Source of the DNA: Marivita sp046592965
Lineage (GTDB): Bacteria > Pseudomonadota > Alphaproteobacteria > Rhodobacterales > Rhodobacteraceae
DNA: 64,000 bases
Assembly: GCF_046592965.1 (NCBI RefSeq)
Contig: NZ_JBISBV010000003.1
Span: 248,001-312,000, forward strand
Direction: 5' to 3'
Under the pieces are notes generated by a model, which had not been told where the DNA came from, did no database searches, and worked only from the letters and a program-made list of their open reading frames with translations. The position numbers and the translations under genes were made by a program. The number at the start of each line of letters is the position of its first letter. Positions within the stretch are counted from its first letter, which is position 1. Shown here piece by piece: positions 33,589 to 41,715 of this stretch.

Positions 33589-35220
33589 ATGATGACATCT
33601 GACCAGAGCACAATGATTGAAATCGAAAACAACAAGCCCAAAGGCCCGGTCACGATCCTGGGCCAAGCGTATTTCGAAGAGACCCTGATCGCCCGCCCGA
33701 ACGGGGTCGGAGATGCGGATGGGATCGACTATGACACTGAGACGTTCCAGTGGCTGCGTGACGGCGAGGAAATCGCGGGTGCGACGTCGCGCACGTACAA
33801 TGTGACAGACGCGGATATCGGCGCTCAATTGAGTGTGCGGTACACCTACATGGATTTCGGCGGCACGCTGGAAGTCCTGACCAGCGACCCGGAAACGGCT
33901 GTGCCGCCGGCTGGAACGCCGATTCCCGAGGACACCGGTCCTTACAATCCGTTGATCGTGCTTGGCGATGCGCTTGTCGGTGAACGCCTGACAGCCCGGC
34001 CGAACGCTGTGTTCGATAAGAACGGCATAGATGACAGCACGATTACCTATCAATGGCTGCGCAACGGCGAAGTTATTCCCGGCGCGACCGAACAAAGCTA
34101 TGACGTCACGGAAGCCGATGTCAGTGCAAAGATCTGCGTTGTTTTCGCCTATGACGATTTGCTCGGAACACCCAAATCCCTGACCAGCAACGAAAAACCC
34201 GAAGTCGCGATCCCTGACGATTTCCAGTTTGTCCTCGATGATGCGGACGAAGGAGTCGAGGAGGACGTAGACGAAGTGACCGAGGGCGCGGACGAAGCGG
34301 TCGAGGAGGATGTCGACGAAGCGACTGAGATTGTGGAACTCGTTGGCACGTCGGACGACGATCTTTTGATCGCCACCGCTGGTCTGGAGTGGATCAAGGG
34401 ACATGACGGCACCGATACGGCGTTCTTTTCAGGTGACCAGTCGCACTATTCCCTCGTTCTAGGCAAAGATGGCGTTTCGGTTTCCGATCATCGGACCGAC
34501 GGCTTTGGCGCAATCGCGCTCGACAGCATCGAACTGATCGATTTCGACGTCAGCCTGGGTGCAGTCGATGGGCCGATCAATCTCGACAGCTTCCGCAGCC
34601 ATACCGATCTTAACGCCGAAGATCTTTTCTCCATTGTCGAGATGTATATCGCGTATTTCAACCGCGCACCCGACGCGCTCGGCCTGAACTTCTGGGGTAC
34701 GGCCTTTGCCAATGGAACGTCACTCGAAGAGATGGCGGCTCTCTTTGCCGATCAGGACGAAACCCGCGAACCTTACACCGACGACACCGACAACACCGAC
34801 TTCGTGACCGCGATCTACAAAAACGTCCTTGGTCGTGACGTCGATCAAGCGGGTCTGGAATTTTGGGTCAGCGCCCTTGATCAGGACGCTCTTGCCAGAA
34901 ACCAGTTTGTCCTCAAGGTTCTTCAGGGCGCCAAATCGGAACTGAAGGTCGAAGAAGGGTCGGACTTTGTCGATCTGCAATTGGCAGATCGTGCCTATCT
35001 GGAAAACAAGGTCGACATCGGCGCCTATTTCAGCGTGCACAAGGGAATGTCCGATCTCGAGAACGCACTGGCCGTCATGGACCTTTACAACGGCTCGCAA
35101 GAGAGCGTGGATGACGCGGTGGCCGTGATCGACGGATATTATTCAGACGCACTGGACCCGACCGGCGGCGAATTCCTGTTGCAACTGGTCGGCGTGCTCG
35201 ACGATCCCTTCGCCGCCTGA
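33589..35220 (+). CDS. Acidic DUF4214 exoprotein with two Ig-like repeats and degenerate RTX-like module
   Basis: A 543-residue, strongly acidic protein without a signal peptide. Two tandem Ig-like repeats (about residues 20-100 and 115-205) share QWLR(D/N)GE and a C-terminal DAD(I/V)/EADV strand. An acidic linker (EEDVDE twice) follows, then a GTDTAFFSG...VSVSDHRTDG module like the tail of hemolysin-type proteins but without GGxGxD calcium repeats. A DUF4214 domain (about residues 335-440; YIAYFNRAPDALGLNFW, VLGRDVDQAGLEFW) comes last. Such layout is typical of type I-secreted surface proteins; secretion here is inferred. No clear ribosome site precedes ATG 33589/33592. Confidence 0.85.
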   Translation: MMTSDQSTMIEIENNKPKGPVTILGQAYFEETLIARPNGVGDADGIDYDTETFQWLRDGEEIAGATSRTYNVTDADIGAQLSVRYTYMDFGGTLEVLTSDPETAVPPAGTPIPEDTGPYNPLIVLGDALVGERLTARPNAVFDKNGIDDSTITYQWLRNGEVIPGATEQSYDVTEADVSAKICVVFAYDDLLGTPKSLTSNEKPEVAIPDDFQFVLDDADEGVEEDVDEVTEGADEAVEEDVDEATEIVELVGTSDDDLLIATAGLEWIKGHDGTDTAFFSGDQSHYSLVLGKDGVSVSDHRTDGFGAIALDSIELIDFDVSLGAVDGPINLDSFRSHTDLNAEDLFSIVEMYIAYFNRAPDALGLNFWGTAFANGTSLEEMAALFADQDETREPYTDDTDNTDFVTAIYKNVLGRDVDQAGLEFWVSALDQDALARNQFVLKVLQGAKSELKVEEGSDFVDLQLADRAYLENKVDIGAYFSVHKGMSDLENALAVMDLYNGSQESVDDAVAVIDGYYSDALDPTGGEFLLQLVGVLDDPFAA

Positions 35221-35265
35221 CGGTGCGTCGGTCTCGCAACCGAACCGAGTTACCCCACTTGATGC

Positions 35266-35299
35266 ACCCGGCAGGTTGCATGCCGGGTTTAATAATTTT
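35266..35299 (+). terminator. Terminator of the DUF4214 gene
   Basis: ACCCGGCA / TGCCGGGT (35266-35288) is a perfect 8-bp stem with a 7-nt loop, followed by TTAATAATTTTT. Confidence 0.85.
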
Positions 35300-35470
35300 T
35301 CCGCCTGTTGCTCGCAAGGCGGACCTGAAAAATCCCTTGTCAACTTAGCGGCTGCCCTTGGAAAATCTTCTGGCTGAGGTGATCCAAAAGGGCCAATGCG
35401 CTAAGTCGCACTTATATGTGCTGTCGAGACGGGCAGATGTAGGGTCTCCAAGGATCGGGACGGAAGAATA

Positions 35471-36025
35471 ATGGCGGTACTGAGACGGCTTTGGTGGCTG
35501 ATTGCCCTGGTGGGTCTTGTCTGGGGTCTCCAGATCATCAACCTGATCACCGGCTATGCGCTCAATCGGTGGTTTGGTCTGCTTCCCCGCACGCTCAGCG
35601 GACTGGACGGAATTCTGTTCATGCCGCTGCTTCATGGATCGCTCGCACATGTCGCTGCGAACACGGCGCCGCTGGCAATTCTTGGCGCTCTCGTGGCCGC
35701 GACGGCACATCGGGTGGCCCTGTTATCATCTGCGATCATCGTCGGGCTTGGCGGTCTCGGGGTTTGGCTCTTTGGCAATACCGCCATTCATATCGGAGCC
35801 TCCGGCCTCATCTTTGGCTGGTTCGGCTTTCTGATTGCACGCGGATTCATGGAACGTCGGCCGGTCCCGCTGCTGATCGCTCTCGGGGTTGCTGTCGTGT
35901 ACGGAGCGATGCTGTGGGGCGTCCTTCCGGGCCAGCCCGGTGTGAGTTGGGAAGCGCATCTCTTCGGCGCTCTGGCAGGTGTCGTTGCTGCCCGTGTCAC
36001 GCAAAGCCGCAGGTCAGGATTATAA
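35471..36025 (+). CDS. Rhomboid family intramembrane serine protease
   Basis: The 184-residue protein has about six hydrophobic segments and the rhomboid core: HGSLAHVAANTAPL (conserved His/Asn region), HIGASGLIFGWFGFL with the catalytic serine of GASG, and WEAHLFGALAG with the catalytic histidine. It cleaves transmembrane substrates within the inner membrane. Compared with GlpG it lacks an N-terminal cytoplasmic domain. CGGAAGAATA precedes the ATG. Substrate unknown. Confidence 0.94.
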   Translation: MAVLRRLWWLIALVGLVWGLQIINLITGYALNRWFGLLPRTLSGLDGILFMPLLHGSLAHVAANTAPLAILGALVAATAHRVALLSSAIIVGLGGLGVWLFGNTAIHIGASGLIFGWFGFLIARGFMERRPVPLLIALGVAVVYGAMLWGVLPGQPGVSWEAHLFGALAGVVAARVTQSRRSGL

Positions 36026-36107
36026 CGCGCCGGATACTCTTGGCGCTGTGCACTGACCTTGGATTACGAGGCCCGGATACATACCTTGGTGTGAACGGAG
36101 GCTTTTC

Positions 36108-37148
36108 ATGCAGCTCTTTTCGCTCCTCGATCTATCACCAGTGCCCGAAGGCAAAACCACGGCGGATGCCCTGGCCAATACGGTTGCTCTCGCCCGTGCG
36201 GCAGAGGCGGCCGGGTATCACCGCTACTGGTTGGCCGAGCATCACAACATGGTCGGGATTGCCAGCGCGGCGACGGCTGTTCTGATCGGTCACGTCGCGA
36301 ATGCGACAAACACCATGCGCATCGGTGCCGGTGGAATCATGCTGCCCAACCATGCGCCTTTGGTGGTGGCCGAGCAATTTGGAACCCTCGCGACACTCTA
36401 CGACAACCGCATCGACCTCGGACTGGGCCGTGCGCCCGGCACCGATGTGGCAACCGCCCGCGCGTTGCGCCGCCACATGGCGCCAGAGGACAGCTTTCCG
36501 CAGGACGTGCAGGAACTGATCGGCTATTTCGGGGACGTGCCCGAGGGCACGGCGGTTCGCGCCATTCCCGGTGCCGGAACCCATGTACCAGTCTGGATTC
36601 TCGGATCGAGCCTTTACGGCGCTCAACTTGCTGCGCATCTTGGCCTGCCATATGCCTTTGCGTCGCATTTCGCACCGGCCATGCTTCAAGAAGCGCTGGA
36701 CATCTACAGAGCGACGTTCAAACCGTCCCCTGCCCTGTCCGAACCCTATGCCATGATCACGGTCGGAGTCTGCGCGGCCGACACCGATACGCAGGCGCGG
36801 TATCTGCGATCATCGCAGATCCTCGCCTTTGCCCGCCTGTTTTCCGGTCAGCCGGGCAAATTGCCGTTGCCTGTCGATGACATCGCCGCACATGTGCCGG
36901 CGCAGATTTTAGCGCAAGTCCAGAACGCGCTGTCATGTTCCGCAACCGGATCTCCTGCGACGGTAAAGTCCCAGCTTGAGACGATCATCGAAAAGCATCG
37001 GCCCGACGAGTTGTTGGTGACTGGCATGATCCATGACCACGACGCGCGGATTCGGTCCTTCGAGATCGTTGCTGACATCCTGACCGGCATGATCGAAGAC
37101 GAAAAGACGCCCGGTCGCCGGTCCCATAGCGCAGGAATATCAGCCTAG
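36108..37148 (+). CDS. LLM-class flavin-dependent oxidoreductase
   Basis: A 346-residue protein of the bacterial luciferase-like superfamily (group 1): LFSLLDLSPVPEG at the N-terminus, RYWLAEHHNMVGIASAATA, then RIGAGGIMLPNHAPLVVAEQFGTL and DLGLGRAPGTD. These enzymes use reduced FMN for oxygenation or F420 for hydride transfer; this group is usually FMN-dependent with unknown substrates. A strong GGAGG site precedes the ATG. It appears to be a lone gene ahead of the iron operon. Confidence 0.93.
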   Translation: MQLFSLLDLSPVPEGKTTADALANTVALARAAEAAGYHRYWLAEHHNMVGIASAATAVLIGHVANATNTMRIGAGGIMLPNHAPLVVAEQFGTLATLYDNRIDLGLGRAPGTDVATARALRRHMAPEDSFPQDVQELIGYFGDVPEGTAVRAIPGAGTHVPVWILGSSLYGAQLAAHLGLPYAFASHFAPAMLQEALDIYRATFKPSPALSEPYAMITVGVCAADTDTQARYLRSSQILAFARLFSGQPGKLPLPVDDIAAHVPAQILAQVQNALSCSATGSPATVKSQLETIIEKHRPDELLVTGMIHDHDARIRSFEIVADILTGMIEDEKTPGRRSHSAGISA

Positions 37149-37189
37149 GGGCGATAGCTGAAATCCGAAAATTTTGGCCACATTATCTC

Positions 37190-37212
37190 TGACTGATTTT
37201 GTCAGGTTGACA
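37190..37212 (+). promoter_or_regulatory. Candidate iron-responsive operator and -35 of the hemP operon
   Basis: CTGAC-TGATTT-GTCAG (37190-37205) is a 16-bp inverted repeat directly abutting a TTGACA -35 (37207-37212). In Rhodobacterales iron-uptake genes are controlled through palindromic boxes bound by Irr, RirA or IscR-type regulators. Assignment to one of them is inference. Confidence 0.55.
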
Positions 37213-37303
37213 TAGGCGACTAGTTCACTCAGGAATAAACAACGTCAAGCCACCCGAATCCGTTCTGGGAAGCCCGACACGTTAGCCTTGTGAGGACTTG
37301 TCG

Positions 37304-37480
37304 ATGCAGCCGACCAATGATGCAAAATCCCCGAGCGGTGATCTGACCGATCTCGACCGCATGTTTCCTGAAATCCCGTCAGACAGTTTCGAAGTGATGC
37401 TTGCTGCCTCTCAGGCAGAGGATTCTTGCCCGGCCTGGATCGCTGAACGGTTCTTTGAAGAGGAACGGGGTCGGGCATGA
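37304..37480 (+). CDS. Small 58-aa protein upstream of hemP
   Basis: A short acidic protein (MQPTNDAKSPSGDLTDLDRM..., ending AERFFEEERGRA) with no signal or membrane segment. TGAGGA lies 8 nt before ATG 37304; a TTG two codons earlier is less likely. Its stop overlaps the hemP start in ATGA, indicating translational coupling. I do not recognise a family. Position first in an iron-related operon suggests a regulatory or accessory role, but this is inference. Confidence 0.75.
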   Translation: MQPTNDAKSPSGDLTDLDRMFPEIPSDSFEVMLAASQAEDSCPAWIAERFFEEERGRA

Positions 37481-37641
37481 GCTTTCATTCAGCACCCCCC
37501 GGACAGGCCCAAACACCGACACTCCCAAGCTACGCCGCCCGCGATTTGACTCAAGGGGGTGCTCAGGCGCACATCGTGTTGGACGGACAAATCTATACCC
37601 TACGGATCACGCGGGCGGGCAAGTTGATCCTGACCAAATGA
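37477..37641 (+). CDS. hemP: Hemin uptake protein HemP
   Basis: A 54-residue protein that is easy to miss by length cut-offs. The C-terminal two thirds carries the HemP pattern: an AARDLTQGG segment, then HIVLDGQIYTLRITRAGKLILTK, matching the family ending (LRLTRxGKLILTK). HemP proteins are associated with heme uptake, and in some bacteria HemP activates heme receptor genes. It starts within the stop of the 58-aa gene (ATGA) and precedes the imelysin gene by 157 bp. Presence with imelysin-like genes supports an iron-acquisition operon. Confidence 0.9.
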   Translation: MSFHSAPPGQAQTPTLPSYAARDLTQGGAQAHIVLDGQIYTLRITRAGKLILTK

Positions 37642-37798
37642 GCCAACTCATTCGCAGCCGAGGTGGTGCGGTCAGATGTGGCCCCGCTGATCACGTCCCT
37701 TGCCGCCGATGTCGGCGTCGCATTGAAGCGCGTGCTCTTGGCCGCGCGCAAGGATCTTTCACTCCAAAGACGAACACTCCACTAGAGGAACATGTGAC

Positions 37799-39061
37799 AT
37801 GACAATAAAACCCGCAGCAATGACCGCCATCGCGCTTGCTCTGGCAACGCCGGCGGTCGCGGTGACCTCAAACGAGGTGCTGGACACCTACGCCGACATT
37901 GCGGCCGCGAATTACGCGGACAGCCTGATCACCGCAGAGCGGTTGCAAGACGCGGTCACTGCGCTGGTCACGGATCCATCGGCCGAACATTTGAATGCGG
38001 CCCGTGCCGCATGGTTGGCCGCGCGCGTGCCCTATCAGCAAACCGAGGTGTTCCGCTTCGGCAATGCCATTGTCGATGATTGGGAAGGCAAGGTGAACGC
38101 CTGGCCGTTGGACGAAGGCCTGATCGACTATGTCGATGCGTCTTATGGCGGGCCGTCGGACGAGAACGAATTTGCAGCCCTAAATGTGATCGCAAACCCG
38201 ACCTTCACGCTCTCGGGCGAAGAGATCGACGCCACGACCATCACGCCCGCCCTTCTGGAAGACACGTTGCAGGAAGCGGACGGCGTGGAAGCCAATGTCG
38301 CGACGGGATATCACGCCATCGAGTTCCTGCTCTGGGGGCAAGACCTGAACGGCCATGACGCAGGCGCGGGTGATCGTCCCTGGACGGATTATGCTGAGGG
38401 CGACAATTGCACGAACGGCAATTGCGACCGTCGTGGCGCCTACCTGACGGCGGCCACGGATCTGCTGGTCTCGGATCTGGAATACATGACTGCGGCCTGG
38501 GCCGAGGGTGGAGACGCCCGCGCGGAAGTGATGGCTGACACTGACGCAGGCATCTCTGCCATTCTGACGGGCATGGGCTCGCTCTCCTACGGAGAGACAG
38601 CCGGTGAGCGGATGCGGCTTGGCGTGATGTTGAACGATCCCGAAGAGGAACATTCCTGCTTTGCCGACAACACGCACAACGATCATTACTACAACGGGAT
38701 CGGTATCCGGAACGTCTATCTGGGGAACTACACGCGCGTCGACGGAAGCCTTGTGACCGGCCCGTCATTGTCGGATCTCGTCGCGCAAACCGACCCTGCA
38801 CTGGACACCGAGATGCACTCCAAGCTGAACGACGCCGTGATGGCGCTCGGCCGCATCAAGATCGCAGCCGAGGCAGGCTTTGCCTATGACCAGATGCTGG
38901 AGCGTGGGAACAAAGCCGGAGAAGCCCTGATCATGGGCGGCGTCGACGGCCTGATCGACCAGACCCGCTCCATCGAACGGGTGATCACGGCACTGGGTGT
39001 GGACGGCATCGCGATCGAAGGCTCCGACAGCCTCGACGACCCTGAAGCCGTGTTCCAATAG
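37799..39061 (+). CDS. Imelysin family (IrpA-like) periplasmic iron-regulated protein
   Basis: The 420-residue protein has a signal peptide (MTAIALALATPAVAVT). An imelysin/peptidase M75 domain contains the GxHxxE motif in GYHAIEFLLWGQ, near residue 175. IrpA and EfeO-type imelysins bind iron in the periplasm; despite the M75 name no protease activity is established. Cys-rich stretches (NCTNGNCDR) add possible disulfides. GAGGAA lies 8 nt before ATG 37799. The downstream DUF1111 and second imelysin genes form the characteristic four-gene cluster. Confidence 0.93.
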   Translation: MTIKPAAMTAIALALATPAVAVTSNEVLDTYADIAAANYADSLITAERLQDAVTALVTDPSAEHLNAARAAWLAARVPYQQTEVFRFGNAIVDDWEGKVNAWPLDEGLIDYVDASYGGPSDENEFAALNVIANPTFTLSGEEIDATTITPALLEDTLQEADGVEANVATGYHAIEFLLWGQDLNGHDAGAGDRPWTDYAEGDNCTNGNCDRRGAYLTAATDLLVSDLEYMTAAWAEGGDARAEVMADTDAGISAILTGMGSLSYGETAGERMRLGVMLNDPEEEHSCFADNTHNDHYYNGIGIRNVYLGNYTRVDGSLVTGPSLSDLVAQTDPALDTEMHSKLNDAVMALGRIKIAAEAGFAYDQMLERGNKAGEALIMGGVDGLIDQTRSIERVITALGVDGIAIEGSDSLDDPEAVFQ

Positions 39062-39132
39062 GTGAGAGAGCCTTGTCAGCTTGATGATTGGCGAGTCCCG
39101 GTGGACCTTGTCGCCGAACTTGGTGAAGAAAT

Positions 39133-40710
39133 ATGCGCAGCCTGACCCCTGGAAAATGGATGAAGCCGAGTAAACTGGTCGGCGTGACGCTGCTGGCTGG
39201 GTCAGTGGCGTTTGCAGAGACGCCCATCCAGACCGCTTATGCCGGTCTGGATGACCCTCATCTCAATGTCATTCCACGCACTGAGGCCGAGACGGCACGC
39301 ATTGCGGCAGTGACGACACTCACGACCGATTTCAGCAAGGCGCAGCCGTTCGAGGAGCGGCCGGCTGGCGCAGGGACCGTTCGGGTGCTGCCGGATGCAA
39401 ACGCCTTTTCCCTGCCATCCGGCAACATCACCTTCGAGGATGAACTGGAGTTCAAGCTGGGAAACGGCCTGTTCCGAAAGCTGTGGGTGTCATCGCCCTC
39501 CTCCACTCTGGCTTCCGACGGTTTGGGACCGCTGTTCAATGCGCGCTCCTGCCAGAGATGTCACATCAAGGATGGGCGCGGTCATCCCCCGGAAAGCGCA
39601 GGTGACAATGCGATTTCAATGTTTCTGCGGGTGTCGATCATGGACCCGGATGGCGTCCCGGATGAGACGGCCCTTGCCGAGATCGAGGATTACATCGCCA
39701 CCCTGCCGGAACCGACCTATGGAACGCAATTGCAGGACTTCGCGGTTCAGGGCCATGTCGCGGAATACAGCCTTGGCATAACCTATGACGAAAAGATCGT
39801 GACCCTGGCAGACGGTACGGACATCTCGCTCCGCCATCCGACCTATGAGGCGACCAACCTCGGCTACGGGCCATTGCATCCGGATGCGATGCTCAGCCCT
39901 CGGGTCGCGCCCCAGATGATCGGGCTGGGCCTGCTCGAAGCCATCCCGGCGGCTGATATCCTCGCGAACGCCGATCCGGATGATCTGGATGGTGATGGTA
40001 TTTCCGGTCGTCCCAACATCGTCTGGTCGGTCGAGCACGACCGGCCCATGCTCGGGCGCTTTGGCCTCAAGGCGGGTAATCCCACGATCATGGAGCAATC
40101 AGCGAGCGCGTTTGTCGGCGACATCGGAATATCCAACCCCCTGTTCACCGCAGCAAGCGGGGAGTGCACCGATCTTCAGGCCGACTGCCTTGCCGCAATC
40201 CACGGCGACGGGGACGATCGGACATACGAGATCGACGGTGACGGGCTGGATCTGGTCAATTTCTACAGTCGCAACCTTGGCGTCCCGGCCCGGCGCGACG
40301 TTGATGATCCGCAGGTTTTGCGCGGCAAAGACGTGTTCTATGGCATTGGCTGCACATCCTGTCACACGCCCAGTTTCGTCACCCATCGCCTTGCCGATCA
40401 GCCTGAGCAGAGCTTCCAACTGATCTGGCCCTACACCGACATGTTGTTGCACGACATGGGTCCGGGTCTGGCCGACAATCGCCCCGAAGCCCGCGCCACG
40501 GGTCAGGAGTGGCGCACGCCGCCGCTCTGGGGCATCGGCCTGACCGGACAGGTCAGCGGCCACACGTATTTCCTGCATGACGGTCGTGCACGGTCGCTTC
40601 TCGAAGCCGTTTTGTGGCATGGTGGCGAGGCTGAAGCCCAGCGGGATGCAGTGGTCGACCTGCCGACCGTGGATCGCGATGCCCTGCTGAGGTATCTGGA
40701 GAGCCTATGA
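39133..40710 (+). CDS. Di-heme c-type oxidoreductase (DUF1111)
   Basis: A 525-residue periplasmic protein with a signal sequence (LVGVTLLAGSVAFA) and two c-type heme motifs: SCQRCHIKDG at about residues 136-142 and CTSCHTPSF at about residue 411. It resembles MauG-like di-heme peroxidases; the family is annotated thiol oxidoreductase or DUF1111. In iron clusters it may oxidise or reduce iron during uptake, which is inference. ATG 39133 is used; ATG 39160 (MKPSKLVG) would give a tighter signal peptide and is an alternative. Its stop overlaps the next ATG (ATGA). Confidence 0.92.
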   Translation: MRSLTPGKWMKPSKLVGVTLLAGSVAFAETPIQTAYAGLDDPHLNVIPRTEAETARIAAVTTLTTDFSKAQPFEERPAGAGTVRVLPDANAFSLPSGNITFEDELEFKLGNGLFRKLWVSSPSSTLASDGLGPLFNARSCQRCHIKDGRGHPPESAGDNAISMFLRVSIMDPDGVPDETALAEIEDYIATLPEPTYGTQLQDFAVQGHVAEYSLGITYDEKIVTLADGTDISLRHPTYEATNLGYGPLHPDAMLSPRVAPQMIGLGLLEAIPAADILANADPDDLDGDGISGRPNIVWSVEHDRPMLGRFGLKAGNPTIMEQSASAFVGDIGISNPLFTAASGECTDLQADCLAAIHGDGDDRTYEIDGDGLDLVNFYSRNLGVPARRDVDDPQVLRGKDVFYGIGCTSCHTPSFVTHRLADQPEQSFQLIWPYTDMLLHDMGPGLADNRPEARATGQEWRTPPLWGIGLTGQVSGHTYFLHDGRARSLLEAVLWHGGEAEAQRDAVVDLPTVDRDALLRYLESL

Positions 40711-41714
40711 AACAACACCTGATTGCCGCCGCCATCGCATTTGCGCCTGTTGCAGCCTTGTGCGACCCGTCGGTTGCAAAGATCGTGGACGATCACATTC
40801 TCCCACGCTTTGACTCCCTCACGGTGTCGGCGGAGGCATTGTCAAAAGCCGCGAAGAACGATTGTGCCCCGACCGCTGCCCCCCTTCGGGATGCCTATCG
40901 CACCGCCTTTGATGCCTGGGTGTCGGCCAGTCATCTGCGCTTCGGACCCACCGAAGTCGATGACCGCGCCTTTGCTCTTGCCTTCTGGCCAGACAGCCGG
41001 GGCGCGACACCCAGAGCATTGGCGAATTTGCTCGCGGATGAAGACCCGATCGCCCTCGCGCCAGAGACCTACACGGATGTGTCCATCGCGGCGCGGGGGT
41101 TTTACGCCTTGGAATATCTGCTCTTCGATGACGATCTGATGCAGGCGGGCAATGACGATTACCACTGCACGCTCGTTCAGACCATCAGCGCCGACATCGC
41201 CAACACCGCGTCCGCAATTTACGAGGATTGGCAGACCCGCTACGTCGATGTGATCCTGTCACCGGGGCCAGACGCGCCCTACCGCAGCGATGAAGAAGTA
41301 CTGCAAGAGATGCTCAGAACGCTCTCCGCAGGGCTTCAATTCACCCATGACAGCCGCCTAGGCCGGCCACTTGGCACGTTCGACCGCCCTCGCCCCACAC
41401 AGGCCGAGGCACGGCGGTCAGGCCGGTCGGCGCACCACGTCATGCTGAGCCTCATGGCGCTGCAAGACCTCGCGCTCCATCTCACCGCAGACGACGCGCG
41501 ACTGGCACACAAGCTCGGTGAACAGTTCGAAGATGCAAAGACCCGGCTTCAGGCGTTGGAAGATCCGGTGTTTGACGGCGTGACAGACCCGCAATCCCGC
41601 CTGAAGATCGAAATCATCCAGCAAGCGGTTGGAACAATCCGAGACACGGTTCAGACGGAGCTTGGGCCCACCCTCGGCGTTGCGGCGGGCTTCAATTCAC
41701 TGGATGGGGACTGA
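40707..41714 (+). CDS. Second imelysin-like protein
   Basis: A 335-residue periplasmic protein with signal MKQHLIAAAIAFAPVAALC. The imelysin-like fold is recognisable from FGPTEVDDRAFALAFWPDSRG and GFYALEYLLFDDD. The GxHxxE motif of the upstream imelysin is replaced by GFYALE, so the histidine is missing. It overlaps DUF1111 by 4 bp and is followed 1 bp later by the DUF1513 gene. It probably forms a non-metal-binding or structurally altered partner of the iron complex. Confidence 0.9.
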   Translation: MKQHLIAAAIAFAPVAALCDPSVAKIVDDHILPRFDSLTVSAEALSKAAKNDCAPTAAPLRDAYRTAFDAWVSASHLRFGPTEVDDRAFALAFWPDSRGATPRALANLLADEDPIALAPETYTDVSIAARGFYALEYLLFDDDLMQAGNDDYHCTLVQTISADIANTASAIYEDWQTRYVDVILSPGPDAPYRSDEEVLQEMLRTLSAGLQFTHDSRLGRPLGTFDRPRPTQAEARRSGRSAHHVMLSLMALQDLALHLTADDARLAHKLGEQFEDAKTRLQALEDPVFDGVTDPQSRLKIEIIQQAVGTIRDTVQTELGPTLGVAAGFNSLDGD

Positions 41715-41715
41715 T

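Noticed and set aside
37401..37802. 133-aa frame overlapping hemP
   Set aside because: It runs out of frame across hemP and the 58-aa ORF; the N-terminal part is Arg-rich nonsense.
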